Program-made: the position numbers and the translations under genes
Notes under the pieces: generated by a model
What the model saw: the letters and a program-made list of their open reading frames with translations, nothing else
What the model was told of the DNA's origin: nothing
The model's database searches: none
Source: Ectobacillus polymachus
Lineage (GTDB): Bacteria > Bacillota > Bacilli > Bacillales > Bacillaceae_G
Length of the DNA stretch: 64,000 nucleotides
Assembly: GCF_048159605.1 (NCBI RefSeq)
Contig: NZ_JBLREB010000001.1
Location: 1,240,001 to 1,304,000, forward strand
Direction: 5' to 3'
Shown here: positions 16,735 through 24,506 of the stretch, one piece after another
Position numbering within the stretch: the first letter of the stretch is position 1
How the letters are laid out: each line of letters starts with the position of its first letter

Positions 16735-17997
16735 TTATACCTCCTCTAATCCACGTAGTAGATACACGGTATCCATCTTTATGTTCTTCGCAACCGCAAT
16801 TATTTCATCTTTTGTTACCTTATTAATGGCTGGAATCCATTGTTCAATTGGAATATCAACGTTAGCAACAACATTATGGTAAAGAATTTCAATAAGCCCC
16901 CTTGGCATATCTATTGTTTCTAAAATCTGATTCGCAATGACAGCCTGTGTTTGTTTTACATCTTCATCTGTAAAATCTCCGTTTTGCATGGCTGTCAGCT
17001 GCTCCTTAATGATGGCCAGTGCTTTTTCGTAATTCTTGGATTGAATACCTGACATCACAAAGAGCAAACCTTTGTGACTTTCATAGCGTGATGCAGCATA
17101 ATAGGCAAGGCTGTTTTTCTCACGTACATTCACAAATAACTTAGAATGAGAGAATCCACCGAACAAACCATTAAAAACTTGCAAAGCAAAGTACGCTTCA
17201 TCCTTGTATGTTATATTGGTACGATAGCCAATATGTAATTTACTTTGCTTGAGATCTTGCTTCTCTATTATTTCCTTTGCTTTTGTTACATCGGTCCGTT
17301 CCTTATCATTTTGCTTCCGAATATTTCGTTCTGGTAAATCAAAATATTTTTGTACAAGCGAGATTGTCTCATCTGGTAAATCTCCAATGAGATACAGATC
17401 GATTTCATCCTCAGCAAGTGCCTGCTGATAATAGTCATAAAGGGATCTCGGCGTAATACTAGCTACTTCCTCTTTCTTTCCATTCGCACTAAGACGATAG
17501 TCCTCATTCTGGCACATCTCTTCGATAAGACGTTCACTTGCATATCGCATTTTGTCATCATACACGGAATCAATTCGCTGAATTAATGCACGTTTTTCAG
17601 CTTCAACGATAGCAGGTTGGAATGCACCATTTTGGAGCGAAGGGCGTTGCAACACATCGGATAACATCTGGATTGCTTTTTCTAATAGAGGCGGAGCATT
17701 ATGCAAATAGATTTCATTTGCAACATCCATATAAATAGAAATGATGTGTTCTTCCCCTTTTTTACCGACATCTACCGCCAAGGATGCTCCGTACATTTCT
17801 TCTACATATTCTCTTACATCTTTCACCGTTGGAAGCGTTTTCGTTCCGCTTTGAAGAACATAAGGAAGAAGAGCACGATACGTTACAGTGCTTGAAGCGA
17901 GTGGTGCCTTCATTCGAAGTACTAGTGTATTTGTTTTATATTTTACAGTACGAATTGTATGAACGGTTAATCCAGCGATTTTCTGAACATGTTGCAT
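16735..17997 (-). CDS. ymfF: M16 family peptidase-like protein without zinc motif (YmfF)
   Basis: The 420-residue protein has the M16 fold (LPYVLQSGTKTLPT..., GGFSHSKLFVNVREKNSLAYY) but no HxxEH motif, so it is the non-catalytic partner of YmfH. The R-Y type substrate-binding segment of the C-terminal half (NSLAYYAASRYES) is retained. The two genes are separated by 1 nt. In related genomes the upstream neighbours are the BMP-type ABC transporter genes; here only a remnant of those is left. Confidence 0.88.
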   Translation of the reverse strand: MQHVQKIAGLTVHTIRTVKYKTNTLVLRMKAPLASSTVTYRALLPYVLQSGTKTLPTVKDVREYVEEMYGASLAVDVGKKGEEHIISIYMDVANEIYLHNAPPLLEKAIQMLSDVLQRPSLQNGAFQPAIVEAEKRALIQRIDSVYDDKMRYASERLIEEMCQNEDYRLSANGKKEEVASITPRSLYDYYQQALAEDEIDLYLIGDLPDETISLVQKYFDLPERNIRKQNDKERTDVTKAKEIIEKQDLKQSKLHIGYRTNITYKDEAYFALQVFNGLFGGFSHSKLFVNVREKNSLAYYAASRYESHKGLLFVMSGIQSKNYEKALAIIKEQLTAMQNGDFTDEDVKQTQAVIANQILETIDMPRGLIEILYHNVVANVDIPIEQWIPAINKVTKDEIIAVAKNIKMDTVYLLRGLEEV

Positions 17998-18084
17998 ATG
18001 TATTCCTCCTTTTTCAAATAGTCATTTACAATATACCGTTTTCTAACATTCATTTGCAACTTGACTATGTTACAGCTAGTATAT

Positions 18085-18121
18085 GCAAAAAAACTCGCGT
18101 ACATTTCGCGAGTTTTTTTGC
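18085..18121. terminator. bidirectional terminator
   Basis: GCAAAAAAACTCGCG, 7-nt loop, CGCGAGTTTTTTTGC is a perfect 15-bp inverted repeat with U-runs on both strands. It was presumably the terminator of the BMP transporter operon. Confidence 0.85.
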
Positions 18122-18134
18122 AAAGCGTATGATA

Positions 18135-18360
18135 TTATCGTTTTCCTTTTTCATACGGTGTTCCAAGCGCTTTTGGAGCTTCAGAGCGTCCAACAAATCC
18201 AACTAAGGCTAAATATAGTAAGGACATAAGGTAAAATCGTTAATAACACAGATGGTACTCCTTGAAGAAACGGAAGTGTCCCTCCTGTTATAGCCAGAGA
18301 TTGCGCAAAGCCAAAGAATAATGAGGCTCCAAGCGCTCCAATTGGATGCAATATGTAATC
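18135..18360 (-). pseudogene. remnant: C-terminus of ABC transporter permease (NupQ/YufQ-like)
   Basis: Reading the minus strand from about 18360 to the TAA at 18135 gives PIGALGASLFFGFAQSL, then a hydrophobic stretch (VPSVLLTILPYVLTILALVG) and a tail ending KALGTPYEKGKR. This is the characteristic end of the second permease of BMP-type nucleoside ABC transporters. No start codon, ribosome site or N-terminal part exists, since the sequence begins right after the lipoprotein stop. It is in frame with the lipoprotein but separated by its stop codon. The ATPase, the first permease and most of the second permease have been deleted. Confidence 0.85.
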
Positions 18361-18399
18361 GAGATGAATCGTATTACAAAAATATTTCCAGGTATTAAT

Positions 18400-19461
18400 T
18401 TATTTTTGTAGAGAAGCTTCATATGTCTTATAATCTTGTTCTGTTGCCGGTATCTTAATCGTACCATTTAAAATTTGTTTTTTAAATTCGTCAACTTTTG
18501 CTAACGCTGCTTTTGATACATTATCTTGGGTAGGAGCGATATCAACACCTTTGTCCTTTAAACCAAATTCTTTTACACTGCCACCTTTAAGTGTGCCGTC
18601 TTTTGCCTCTTTTGCTACATCAGCTACTGCAACGTCCACGCGTTTAACCATGGAAGTCAATGTTACATTTTCAGGCATACCTTCTTGGCTTTGGTCACGG
18701 TCAACACCGATTACCCATACCTGTTGTCCTGCTTTCTTACGGTTTTTCGCTTCGGTAAATACACCGTTTCCTGTTGCACCAGATGCATGATAAATTACGT
18801 CAACGCCTTGACCGTACATCGCAGATGCCAATACAGAACCTTTTTCTGGTTTATCAATCGCATCTGCATATTCAGATACGATTTCAATTTTTGGATTTAC
18901 TGATTTTACACCTGCCATAAAGCCATATTCAAATTTTTGAATTAACGGACTTTTCACTCCGCCAATAAAACCAACTTTATTCGATTTTGTCGTCATCGCT
19001 GCTACTACACCAACTAGGAATGATCCTTCATTTTCCTTAAAAGTAATGCTTGTTACATTTGGCTTATTTACAACACTATCTACAATCGCAAATTGATTAT
19101 TTTTAAATTGATCAGCTATTTTTGCAACTGAATCTTGCATTAAATATCCCATACCGAACGTTAAATTATAATTTTGTTGTGCCAATTTCGTTAAGTTCGG
19201 CTCGTAATCGGAACTTTGCGTTGACTGTAAATAACGATAGCCTTCGTTTTCTTTTAAACCATTATCTTTACCGAATTGCTTTAAACCTTCCCATGCAGAT
19301 TGGTTAAATGATTTGTCATCTACTCCACCTACATCTGTTACCATACCTACTTTAAAACTAGTGGACTTGTTTACATTACTTGAATTTGATGTTCCGCAAG
19401 CTCCTAAAACGGCACTTACAGCAAGCGTGAGTGATAAAAAAAGCGCTGCCTTTTTTTTCAT
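18400..19461 (-). CDS. BMP-family substrate-binding lipoprotein (nucleoside ABC transporter type)
   Basis: The protein has a lipoprotein signal peptide with lipobox LGAC (Cys22) and the BMP/Med/TmpC-PnrA domain (VGMVTDVGGVDDKSFNQSAWEGL at the start). Family members bind purine or other nucleosides outside the membrane and deliver them to an ABC importer; NupN of B. subtilis binds guanosine. The start is the ATG at 19461 after GGAGGATG. The upstream ATG at 19479 lies before the Shine-Dalgarno. The normally adjacent ATPase and permease genes are missing, so this binding protein is orphaned unless another transporter serves it. A guanine-class riboswitch lies upstream of the ymfC-lipoprotein pair. 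Confidence 0.9.
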   Translation of the reverse strand: MKKKAALFLSLTLAVSAVLGACGTSNSSNVNKSTSFKVGMVTDVGGVDDKSFNQSAWEGLKQFGKDNGLKENEGYRYLQSTQSSDYEPNLTKLAQQNYNLTFGMGYLMQDSVAKIADQFKNNQFAIVDSVVNKPNVTSITFKENEGSFLVGVVAAMTTKSNKVGFIGGVKSPLIQKFEYGFMAGVKSVNPKIEIVSEYADAIDKPEKGSVLASAMYGQGVDVIYHASGATGNGVFTEAKNRKKAGQQVWVIGVDRDQSQEGMPENVTLTSMVKRVDVAVADVAKEAKDGTLKGGSVKEFGLKDKGVDIAPTQDNVSKAALAKVDEFKKQILNGTIKIPATEQDYKTYEASLQK

Positions 19462-19541
19462 ACTAACATCCTCCTTCATTGTCTATAATCGTTGACTGTC
19501 CCTTTTGAAAGATTGTCACCTACTCAAAAAGAACAGGGACC

Positions 19542-20267
19542 TTACAAACGTTTTCTTAAAACATGAAAGCTAAATGTGTCAGCACGAAAATAATTAATGG
19601 AATATAGGATTGGTTCATCACTTTGATCATAATGCATTTGCTTTAATACGAGTAAAGCTGTTTCTGGGTCACATTCTAATATAGGTGAAACCTTGGGATG
19701 ATAGCCTAGAGGTTCAATATATGCGACTGCATATGTAATACGTTTATTGGTCTTCTTATGAATAATATTTAACAGTGATTCTTCTTTATACTCTGATAAA
19801 TCCGGCAAGATATGCTGCGGAAGCTTGTCCACACAATACACAACTGGCTCTCCATCGGCTGTACGGACACGCTCAATTGTAAACATTTCTATTTCATCTG
19901 TGCTTTTGAACTTTTCTTGCTCCTCATCCGTTAGAGCCATAACAGAGGAAGAAAGAAAAATCGTACCTGGACGTTTTCCTGCTTCGGTAATCATATCTGT
20001 AATACTGGAAAGCTGTTCAATTCCAGATGAAAAAATCGGTTTCGTATTCACAAATGTTCCTACTCCGTGACGACGAACGACGACATTTTCTTCTTCTAAA
20101 ATACGAAGTGCCTCTCTAAGCGTTGCTCTGGAAACTCCTAGTTCTTTTGCTAAATCAAATTCAGACGGCAATTTTTGTTTTTCTTTATATACCCCTTTTG
20201 TAATATCTTCTTTAATCCGGTCTATGACCTGTAAATAAAGATGGCGATTATCGGATCTAATTGACAT
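19542..20267 (-). CDS. ymfC: GntR-family regulator (HutC subfamily, YmfC)
   Basis: The 241-residue protein has an N-terminal winged helix-turn-helix (KLPSEFDLAKELGVSRATLR..., about 30-60) and a C-terminal UTRA ligand domain (about 95-235). It is the HutC/YmfC type usually found beside the BMP transporter genes and may regulate nucleoside uptake. The ligand is unknown. About 80 bp separate it from the lipoprotein gene, and both lie downstream of the purine riboswitch. Confidence 0.88.
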   Translation of the reverse strand: MSIRSDNRHLYLQVIDRIKEDITKGVYKEKQKLPSEFDLAKELGVSRATLREALRILEEENVVVRRHGVGTFVNTKPIFSSGIEQLSSITDMITEAGKRPGTIFLSSSVMALTDEEQEKFKSTDEIEMFTIERVRTADGEPVVYCVDKLPQHILPDLSEYKEESLLNIIHKKTNKRITYAVAYIEPLGYHPKVSPILECDPETALLVLKQMHYDQSDEPILYSINYFRADTFSFHVLRKRL

Positions 20268-20393
20268 GCTAATCCCCCAGTATTTCTGTTATTCGACATC
20301 TGATGTAAGACGTCCTATTGTAGATGTTCCTATAATTTAAATATAAAATTAACAATTCTCATTACAATTGTAAGCGTATTCTTATATATTCGT

Positions 20394-20440
20394 AAAAAAA
20401 AGCACTCTTACTTTCCCATATTGAGAGAAAATCAGAGCAC
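20394..20440 (-). terminator. expression-platform terminator of the purine riboswitch
   Basis: On the minus strand GTGCTCTGATTTTCTC pairs, with several G-U pairs, with GGGAAAGTAAGAGTGC and is followed by seven T. The left arm can alternatively pair with TGAGGGAAA at the 3' edge of P1, giving an antiterminator when ligand is absent. Confidence 0.8.
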
Positions 20441-20474
20441 ATGTACGAAAGCAATGCGAATGTGTTAAACTTTC

Positions 20475-20542
20475 CCTCATAGTCTAGCAATGACGGCTGC
20501 TAGGTAGATACTTTGGGACCATTTTACCAAGATTGTATGAGG
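20475..20542 (-). promoter_or_regulatory. purine (guanine-class) riboswitch aptamer
   Basis: P1 is CCTCATA/TATGAGG (20536-20542 with 20475-20481). Between them are the J1/2 ACAATC, the P2 loop ending AATGG, the J2/3 TATCTACC, and P3 CTAGCA/TGCTAG with loop GCCGTCAT. The GG of loop 2 and CC of loop 3 can form the loop-loop contact. The specificity base before the P1 3' strand is C (GACTATG), which selects guanine over adenine. J1/2 has C where the canonical aptamers have U (ATAATC). Confidence 0.88.
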
Positions 20543-20590
20543 AATATTAGACATTTAATAAAAAATATGTTCCGACTATTTTCGTGATAA

Positions 20591-20620
20591 ATCGTAACAT
20601 GTGGTCGCGAACTATGTCAA
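20591..20620 (-). promoter_or_regulatory. sigma-A promoter of the riboswitch-ymfC operon
   Basis: TTGACA (20615-20620) and TACGAT (20591-20596), spacer 18 bp, lie about 50 bp upstream of the aptamer. Confidence 0.65.
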
Positions 20621-20662
20621 TAAAATTCAGAGAAATCAAACTTGTAATTGTTACAAAAATAC

Positions 20663-20688
20663 AAACGGAAGGGGCTATCCTTCCGTTT
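20663..20688 (-). terminator. spoIIIE terminator
   Basis: AAACGGAAGG and CCTTCCGTTT form a 10-bp stem just after the spoIIIE stop; on the minus strand it is followed by GTATTTTTG. Confidence 0.75.
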
Positions 20689-20696
20689 ACACTATT

Positions 20697-23042
20697 CTAT
20701 GAACTTTTTTCTTGAACCTCTTTTAACAACACCGTTCTCGGTTTACTACCTTCGTACGGACCTACAATACCGTTTGCCTCCATAGCATCAATGAGACGGG
20801 CAGCTCGTGTATATCCGATACGAAATCTTCGTTGTAGCATACTTACCGATGCAGATTGTATTTCCACTATTAGCCGAACCGCATCTTCATATAACTCATC
20901 TTCAACCTCTTGCATTGCTTCAGATGCTTGAGGAATCATGTCTTCTTGGTACTGTGCCTTCTGCTGTGAAATAACATAATTTACAACGTTTTCTACCTCT
21001 TCATCGGACATGAAAGCTCCTTGTACACGTACCGGCTTAGAAGCCCCTACAGGTAAGAACAACATATCTCCGCGACCTAATAGCTTTTCAGCGCCGCCAG
21101 AATCCAATATCGTACGTGAATCGGTTTGTGAAGAAACGGCAAACGCAATACGCGATGGAATGTTTGCCTTAATGATTCCTGTAATAACGTCTACCGAAGG
21201 CCGCTGCGTTGCAATAATTAAGTGAATACCAGCAGCACGTGCCATTTGCGCAAGTCGCATAATAGAATCTTCTACATCTGACGAAGCAACCATCATCAGA
21301 TCAGCAAGCTCATCCACAATCACTACAATATAAGGCAGTAAAGGTTGTTGTCCTTCTGCTTGTTCATTATATTGTTTCACATGATCATTATATCCTTCAA
21401 TATTACGTGTTCCAGTATGGGCAAACAGCTCATACCTACGTTCCATCTCACCTACTACTTTTTTTAATGCCTGCGATGCTTTTTTTGGATCGGTTACAAC
21501 AGGAACAAGTAAATGGGGCACACCGTTGTACACATTCAGTTCCACCATTTTCGGATCAATCATCATTAGCTTCACTTCGTGCGGCTTTGCTCTCATTAAA
21601 ATACTGGTTATAATGCCGTTAATACATACACTTTTCCCACTGCCTGTTGCACCTGCTACTAGTAAATGCGGCATTTTATTCAAGCGAGCCATTACTGCTT
21701 CACCTGCTATGTCCCGCCCAAGGCTAATTAGCAGTTTCTCGTCAGGACGATTATTCCCTTTCGAATCCAACACTTCACGCAATGTAACGATTGCAATCTC
21801 TGCATTAGGTACTTCAATGCCAATTGCAGATTTTCCAGGAATCGGTGCCTCAATTCGAATGTCCTTTGCAGCAAGTGCAAGTGCAATGTCATCGCTTAAG
21901 CTTACAATCTTACTTACCTTTACACCTAAATCTGGATACACTTCATATTTTGTTACGGCTGGTCCTCTATGTACTTTCGTTACTTTCGCTTTTACACCGA
22001 AGCTTTTAAATGTTCGTTCTAGCTTTCTTGCGTTTTCATAAATAAGATCATTTTCGTTTGAAATATGCTTATTTTCAGGAAGACGAAGCAATTCAAGCGA
22101 AGGCAATTGATAGTCTTTATTTTCTATATCAGTAAAATTCATAGGTGGTTCTATATCTATGGAATCAACGGATTCACTTTCCGTGCTCCGTTTTTCCTGT
22201 TTTTCAATGGGCGATTCCATATGTGCTGGTTCCATAGAAGGCAGCTCCGTACGCTCTGCAAAATTAGAAATAATAGGTGGATCGATTTCTTCCTCTATTT
22301 CCTCTATTTCCTCTGTTTCCTCTATTTCGTTTTGCTCTATCGGCGCTTCATGACGCTCGCTTCGGGATCTCATCACTTTTTTCTTTTCCGTTTGTTTAAC
22401 TGCTCTGCTATTCTTCCATCCTTTTATATCATTAGAAAATGCATTCAGTTGTTTGCGAATTAAAAAAACAATTGGCGCTAGTACTTCCCCAATATGTTTG
22501 TTCGTAATACTTAAAATGCCTAATATAATAAGAATGCTACCTATAATATAAGCTCCTGTTTCATCAAACAAAAAAAAGCACATGGCGAAGGAGATTGCTC
22601 CAATCATACCGCCGCCTAAATTGACGGATCCTACTTTACTTTTGGCCTCCAACATAAATAGGTCCTTTGTGTTTACAATAACAGAAGGATTCGTAAATTG
22701 ACCGTTCTTGGATAGCTGTTGTACTAACGAAATATGACTAAACATGAGTATGGCAATTATTATAAGATATACGCCGATTAGGCGTTTATGAAGCAAATTG
22801 GGCCATTTTCGTTGTACGACAAATGCAACGGACAGAGCGATGAGCAAAATGACACCAATCATATACCACTCTCCAAAGAAAAAACGAAAAAATAGCACAA
22901 ACGCTTTTCCTACAATACCTAACTGTAAAATCGTAATGAGAGAAAGAGCAAAAAGAGTCAACCCAATAATTTCGTAATACATAGAAGGTCGAACATTTTG
23001 TTTTTCTTTCGTTTTTCTTCCTCTCGGCTTTTTCTTAACCAT
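20697..23042 (-). CDS. spoIIIE: DNA translocase SpoIIIE/FtsK
   Basis: The 781-residue protein has four N-terminal membrane spans (within about residues 20-185), a Glu-rich low-complexity linker (about 215-310), a RecA-like motor with Walker A GATGSGKS and Walker B VVIVDELADL, and a C-terminal winged-helix gamma domain (RRFRIGYTRAARLIDAME) that reads SRS orienting sequences. It pumps the chromosome across the septum, notably into the forespore during sporulation. The ATG follows GAGGTG at 7 nt. Length agrees with B. subtilis SpoIIIE. The gene is apparently monocistronic, with a terminator on its 3' side. Confidence 0.95.
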   Translation of the reverse strand: MVKKKPRGRKTKEKQNVRPSMYYEIIGLTLFALSLITILQLGIVGKAFVLFFRFFFGEWYMIGVILLIALSVAFVVQRKWPNLLHKRLIGVYLIIIAILMFSHISLVQQLSKNGQFTNPSVIVNTKDLFMLEAKSKVGSVNLGGGMIGAISFAMCFFLFDETGAYIIGSILIILGILSITNKHIGEVLAPIVFLIRKQLNAFSNDIKGWKNSRAVKQTEKKKVMRSRSERHEAPIEQNEIEETEEIEEIEEEIDPPIISNFAERTELPSMEPAHMESPIEKQEKRSTESESVDSIDIEPPMNFTDIENKDYQLPSLELLRLPENKHISNENDLIYENARKLERTFKSFGVKAKVTKVHRGPAVTKYEVYPDLGVKVSKIVSLSDDIALALAAKDIRIEAPIPGKSAIGIEVPNAEIAIVTLREVLDSKGNNRPDEKLLISLGRDIAGEAVMARLNKMPHLLVAGATGSGKSVCINGIITSILMRAKPHEVKLMMIDPKMVELNVYNGVPHLLVPVVTDPKKASQALKKVVGEMERRYELFAHTGTRNIEGYNDHVKQYNEQAEGQQPLLPYIVVIVDELADLMMVASSDVEDSIMRLAQMARAAGIHLIIATQRPSVDVITGIIKANIPSRIAFAVSSQTDSRTILDSGGAEKLLGRGDMLFLPVGASKPVRVQGAFMSDEEVENVVNYVISQQKAQYQEDMIPQASEAMQEVEDELYEDAVRLIVEIQSASVSMLQRRFRIGYTRAARLIDAMEANGIVGPYEGSKPRTVLLKEVQEKSS

Positions 23043-23161
23043 TTTTTCACCTCTATTTTCAGTGAACGGACTTCTAGTTCTTTCGTCATCCTATCCACTA
23101 CTTTTCATTTAATATTATTGTACAAAAACAATACACCCATATTCGAAGTGAAAATTAAACG

Positions 23162-23319
23162 TTTATCCCGCTATTTAAGAGCAGTAATACCCCCACTTCA
23201 AGCTTAGAGAAATCAGAAAAGGCTAAGTGGGGGATAACTGCCTGTAAAAGCCGATTGGCCTTTGCGAACCCTCGGTGAGGGATGAGAAAAAACCCCCACC
23301 GATGGAAGTTTTACTTCAT
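23162..23319. repeat. bcr1-like repeat, copy A
   Basis: A 158-bp intergenic repeat begins at TTTAT, has an internal stem of CCCCCACTT and AAGTGGGGG, then AACTGCC and GTAAAAGCC, and ends with a second hairpin (CCCTCGGTGAGGG / CCCCCACCGATGG) and GGAAGTTTTACTTCAT. It is clearly homologous to the copy at 32035-32195. The right-hand target copy has decayed to TTCAT. Nothing else is seen between spoIIIE and ylzJ except the terminator at 23362. Confidence 0.85.
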
Positions 23320-23361
23320 GCGATGATGTTTCATATTTGTCTACTATTACAGAAATGGAAG

Positions 23362-23385
23362 AAAGCAGCCGATATAGGCTGCTTT
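23362..23385. terminator. hairpin downstream of ylzJ
   Basis: AAAGCAGCC, 6-nt loop, GGCTGCTTT. The U-run is stronger on the plus strand (TTTTTCTTTTTC) than on the minus strand (TTTCTTCC), where the tepA-ylzJ transcript would end. Confidence 0.6.
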
Positions 23386-23434
23386 TTCTTTTTCTCGTAT
23401 AGTATACCATACCTAACCATCAATTTCCTGCTTT

Positions 23435-23641
23435 TCAATGCATCGGAATACTTTGACCAGGAGAAAGAGCAAGGAAATGCTGTGGATCACTGCTCATAAT
23501 TCTTACAACTATATATTCCCCGCTCTCTCCTTGCCTTACAATCATATCAATGCCTCTGTACGAAATTTGTTTTTGTTCATAATAAACCGACTCATCTTGT
23601 GGATAGACAACATGCTCTGGCATAATCGTATACAGGATCAT
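23435..23641 (-). CDS. ylzJ: YlzJ-like small protein
   Basis: The 68-residue protein (MILYTIMPEHVVYPQDE...) matches the YlzJ family, encoded next to tepA in Bacillus. The conserved N-terminal Y-T-x-M-P/E start and the acidic middle are visible. Its start overlaps the end of tepA by 4 nt, implying translational coupling. Function is unknown. Confidence 0.85.
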   Translation of the reverse strand: MILYTIMPEHVVYPQDESVYYEQKQISYRGIDMIVRQGESGEYIVVRIMSSDPQHFLALSPGQSIPMH

Positions 23642-24366
23642 GATAGCATTCCCTCTTCCCCATGCTTATCCATCATCTCATTTAGCTTTTTAATCGCTTC
23701 TCCGATTCCCCCTACTTCATTAATAAGTCCATACTTTACACAATCCGCTCCTACTACATTCGTACCAATATCACGAGTTAAATTTCCCTTTGCGAACATT
23801 AACTCTTTAAAACGAACATCTGTAATATTAGAATGCTTGGTCACAAACCGAATAACACGTTCCTGCATTTTATCTAGATATTCAAACGTCTGTGGAACCC
23901 CAATAACGAGACCTGTTAATCGAATTGGATGAATAGTCATCGTTGCAGTTTCTACAATAAACGAATAATCCGTAGAAACCGCAATTGGAACCCCAATCGA
24001 GTGCCCTCCTCCTAATACAATCGATACAGTCGGCTTGGAGAGAGAAGCAATCATTTCTGAAATTGCTAATCCCGCCTCTACATCGCCCCCTACTGTATTA
24101 AGTAATACGAGCAATCCTTCGATTTTGGGATTTTGTTCAATTGCAACAAGCTGCGGAATTAAATGTTCGTATTTTGTAGTTTTATTTTGAGGGGGAAGCT
24201 GTATATGCCCTTCAATTTGGCCAATAATCGTTAAGCAATGTATACGTGACTCATTCATTTGCGGAAGATTCGTTTGTCCTAGCTGCTGAATCTTTTCAAC
24301 GAGAGAATCCTTTGCCTCTTGTCTTGAATCCATATCATCATTATTTATGTAATCATGATCTCCCAT
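23638..24366 (-). CDS. tepA: ClpP-like serine protease TepA
   Basis: TepA (translocation-enhancing protein, 242 residues) belongs to the ClpP/SppA-like crotonase-fold proteases. The core has LLVLLNTVGGDVEAGLAI, the nucleophile segment GGGHSIGVPIA and the histidine segment TMTIHP. In B. subtilis it is implicated in protein export and in degrading spore small acid-soluble proteins. Two starts are possible. The ATG at 24366 follows AAAGGGG at 8 nt and is preferred. The ATG at 24384 lies at the edge of a hairpin (24382-24416) with a weaker AAGGA. Confidence 0.88.
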   Translation of the reverse strand: MGDHDYINNDDMDSRQEAKDSLVEKIQQLGQTNLPQMNESRIHCLTIIGQIEGHIQLPPQNKTTKYEHLIPQLVAIEQNPKIEGLLVLLNTVGGDVEAGLAISEMIASLSKPTVSIVLGGGHSIGVPIAVSTDYSFIVETATMTIHPIRLTGLVIGVPQTFEYLDKMQERVIRFVTKHSNITDVRFKELMFAKGNLTRDIGTNVVGADCVKYGLINEVGGIGEAIKKLNEMMDKHGEEGMLS

Positions 24367-24381
24367 TTCATGTACCCCTTT

Positions 24382-24416
24382 CATGAGTATATCCTTAGTA
24401 TTGTTAAGGACTCATG
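24382..24416. repeat. inverted repeat in the tepA 5' region
   Basis: CATGAGT and ACTCATG flank CCTTA and TTAAGG, giving a strong interrupted palindrome directly upstream of the preferred tepA Shine-Dalgarno. It may be an operator or a translational control hairpin. No U-run follows. Confidence 0.5.
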
Positions 24417-24468
24417 TTTTCATTCGAAAATGAAAAAATCATGAACAAGTTTACATATGATAAAAAAG

Positions 24469-24505
24469 AAAAAGGAGTGTGCAATTCTTATGCACACTCC
24501 TTTTT
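24469..24505 (-). terminator. rnjB terminator
   Basis: AAAAAGGAGTGTGCA, loop, TGCACACTCCTTTTT; on the minus strand it is followed by CTTTTTTATC. Confidence 0.85.
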
Positions 24506-24506
24506 C

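Noticed and set aside
22065..22463. 132-codon plus-strand frame opposite the spoIIIE linker
   Set aside because: The Phe/Tyr/Leu runs come from the complement of the Glu-rich linker, so it is not a membrane protein gene.
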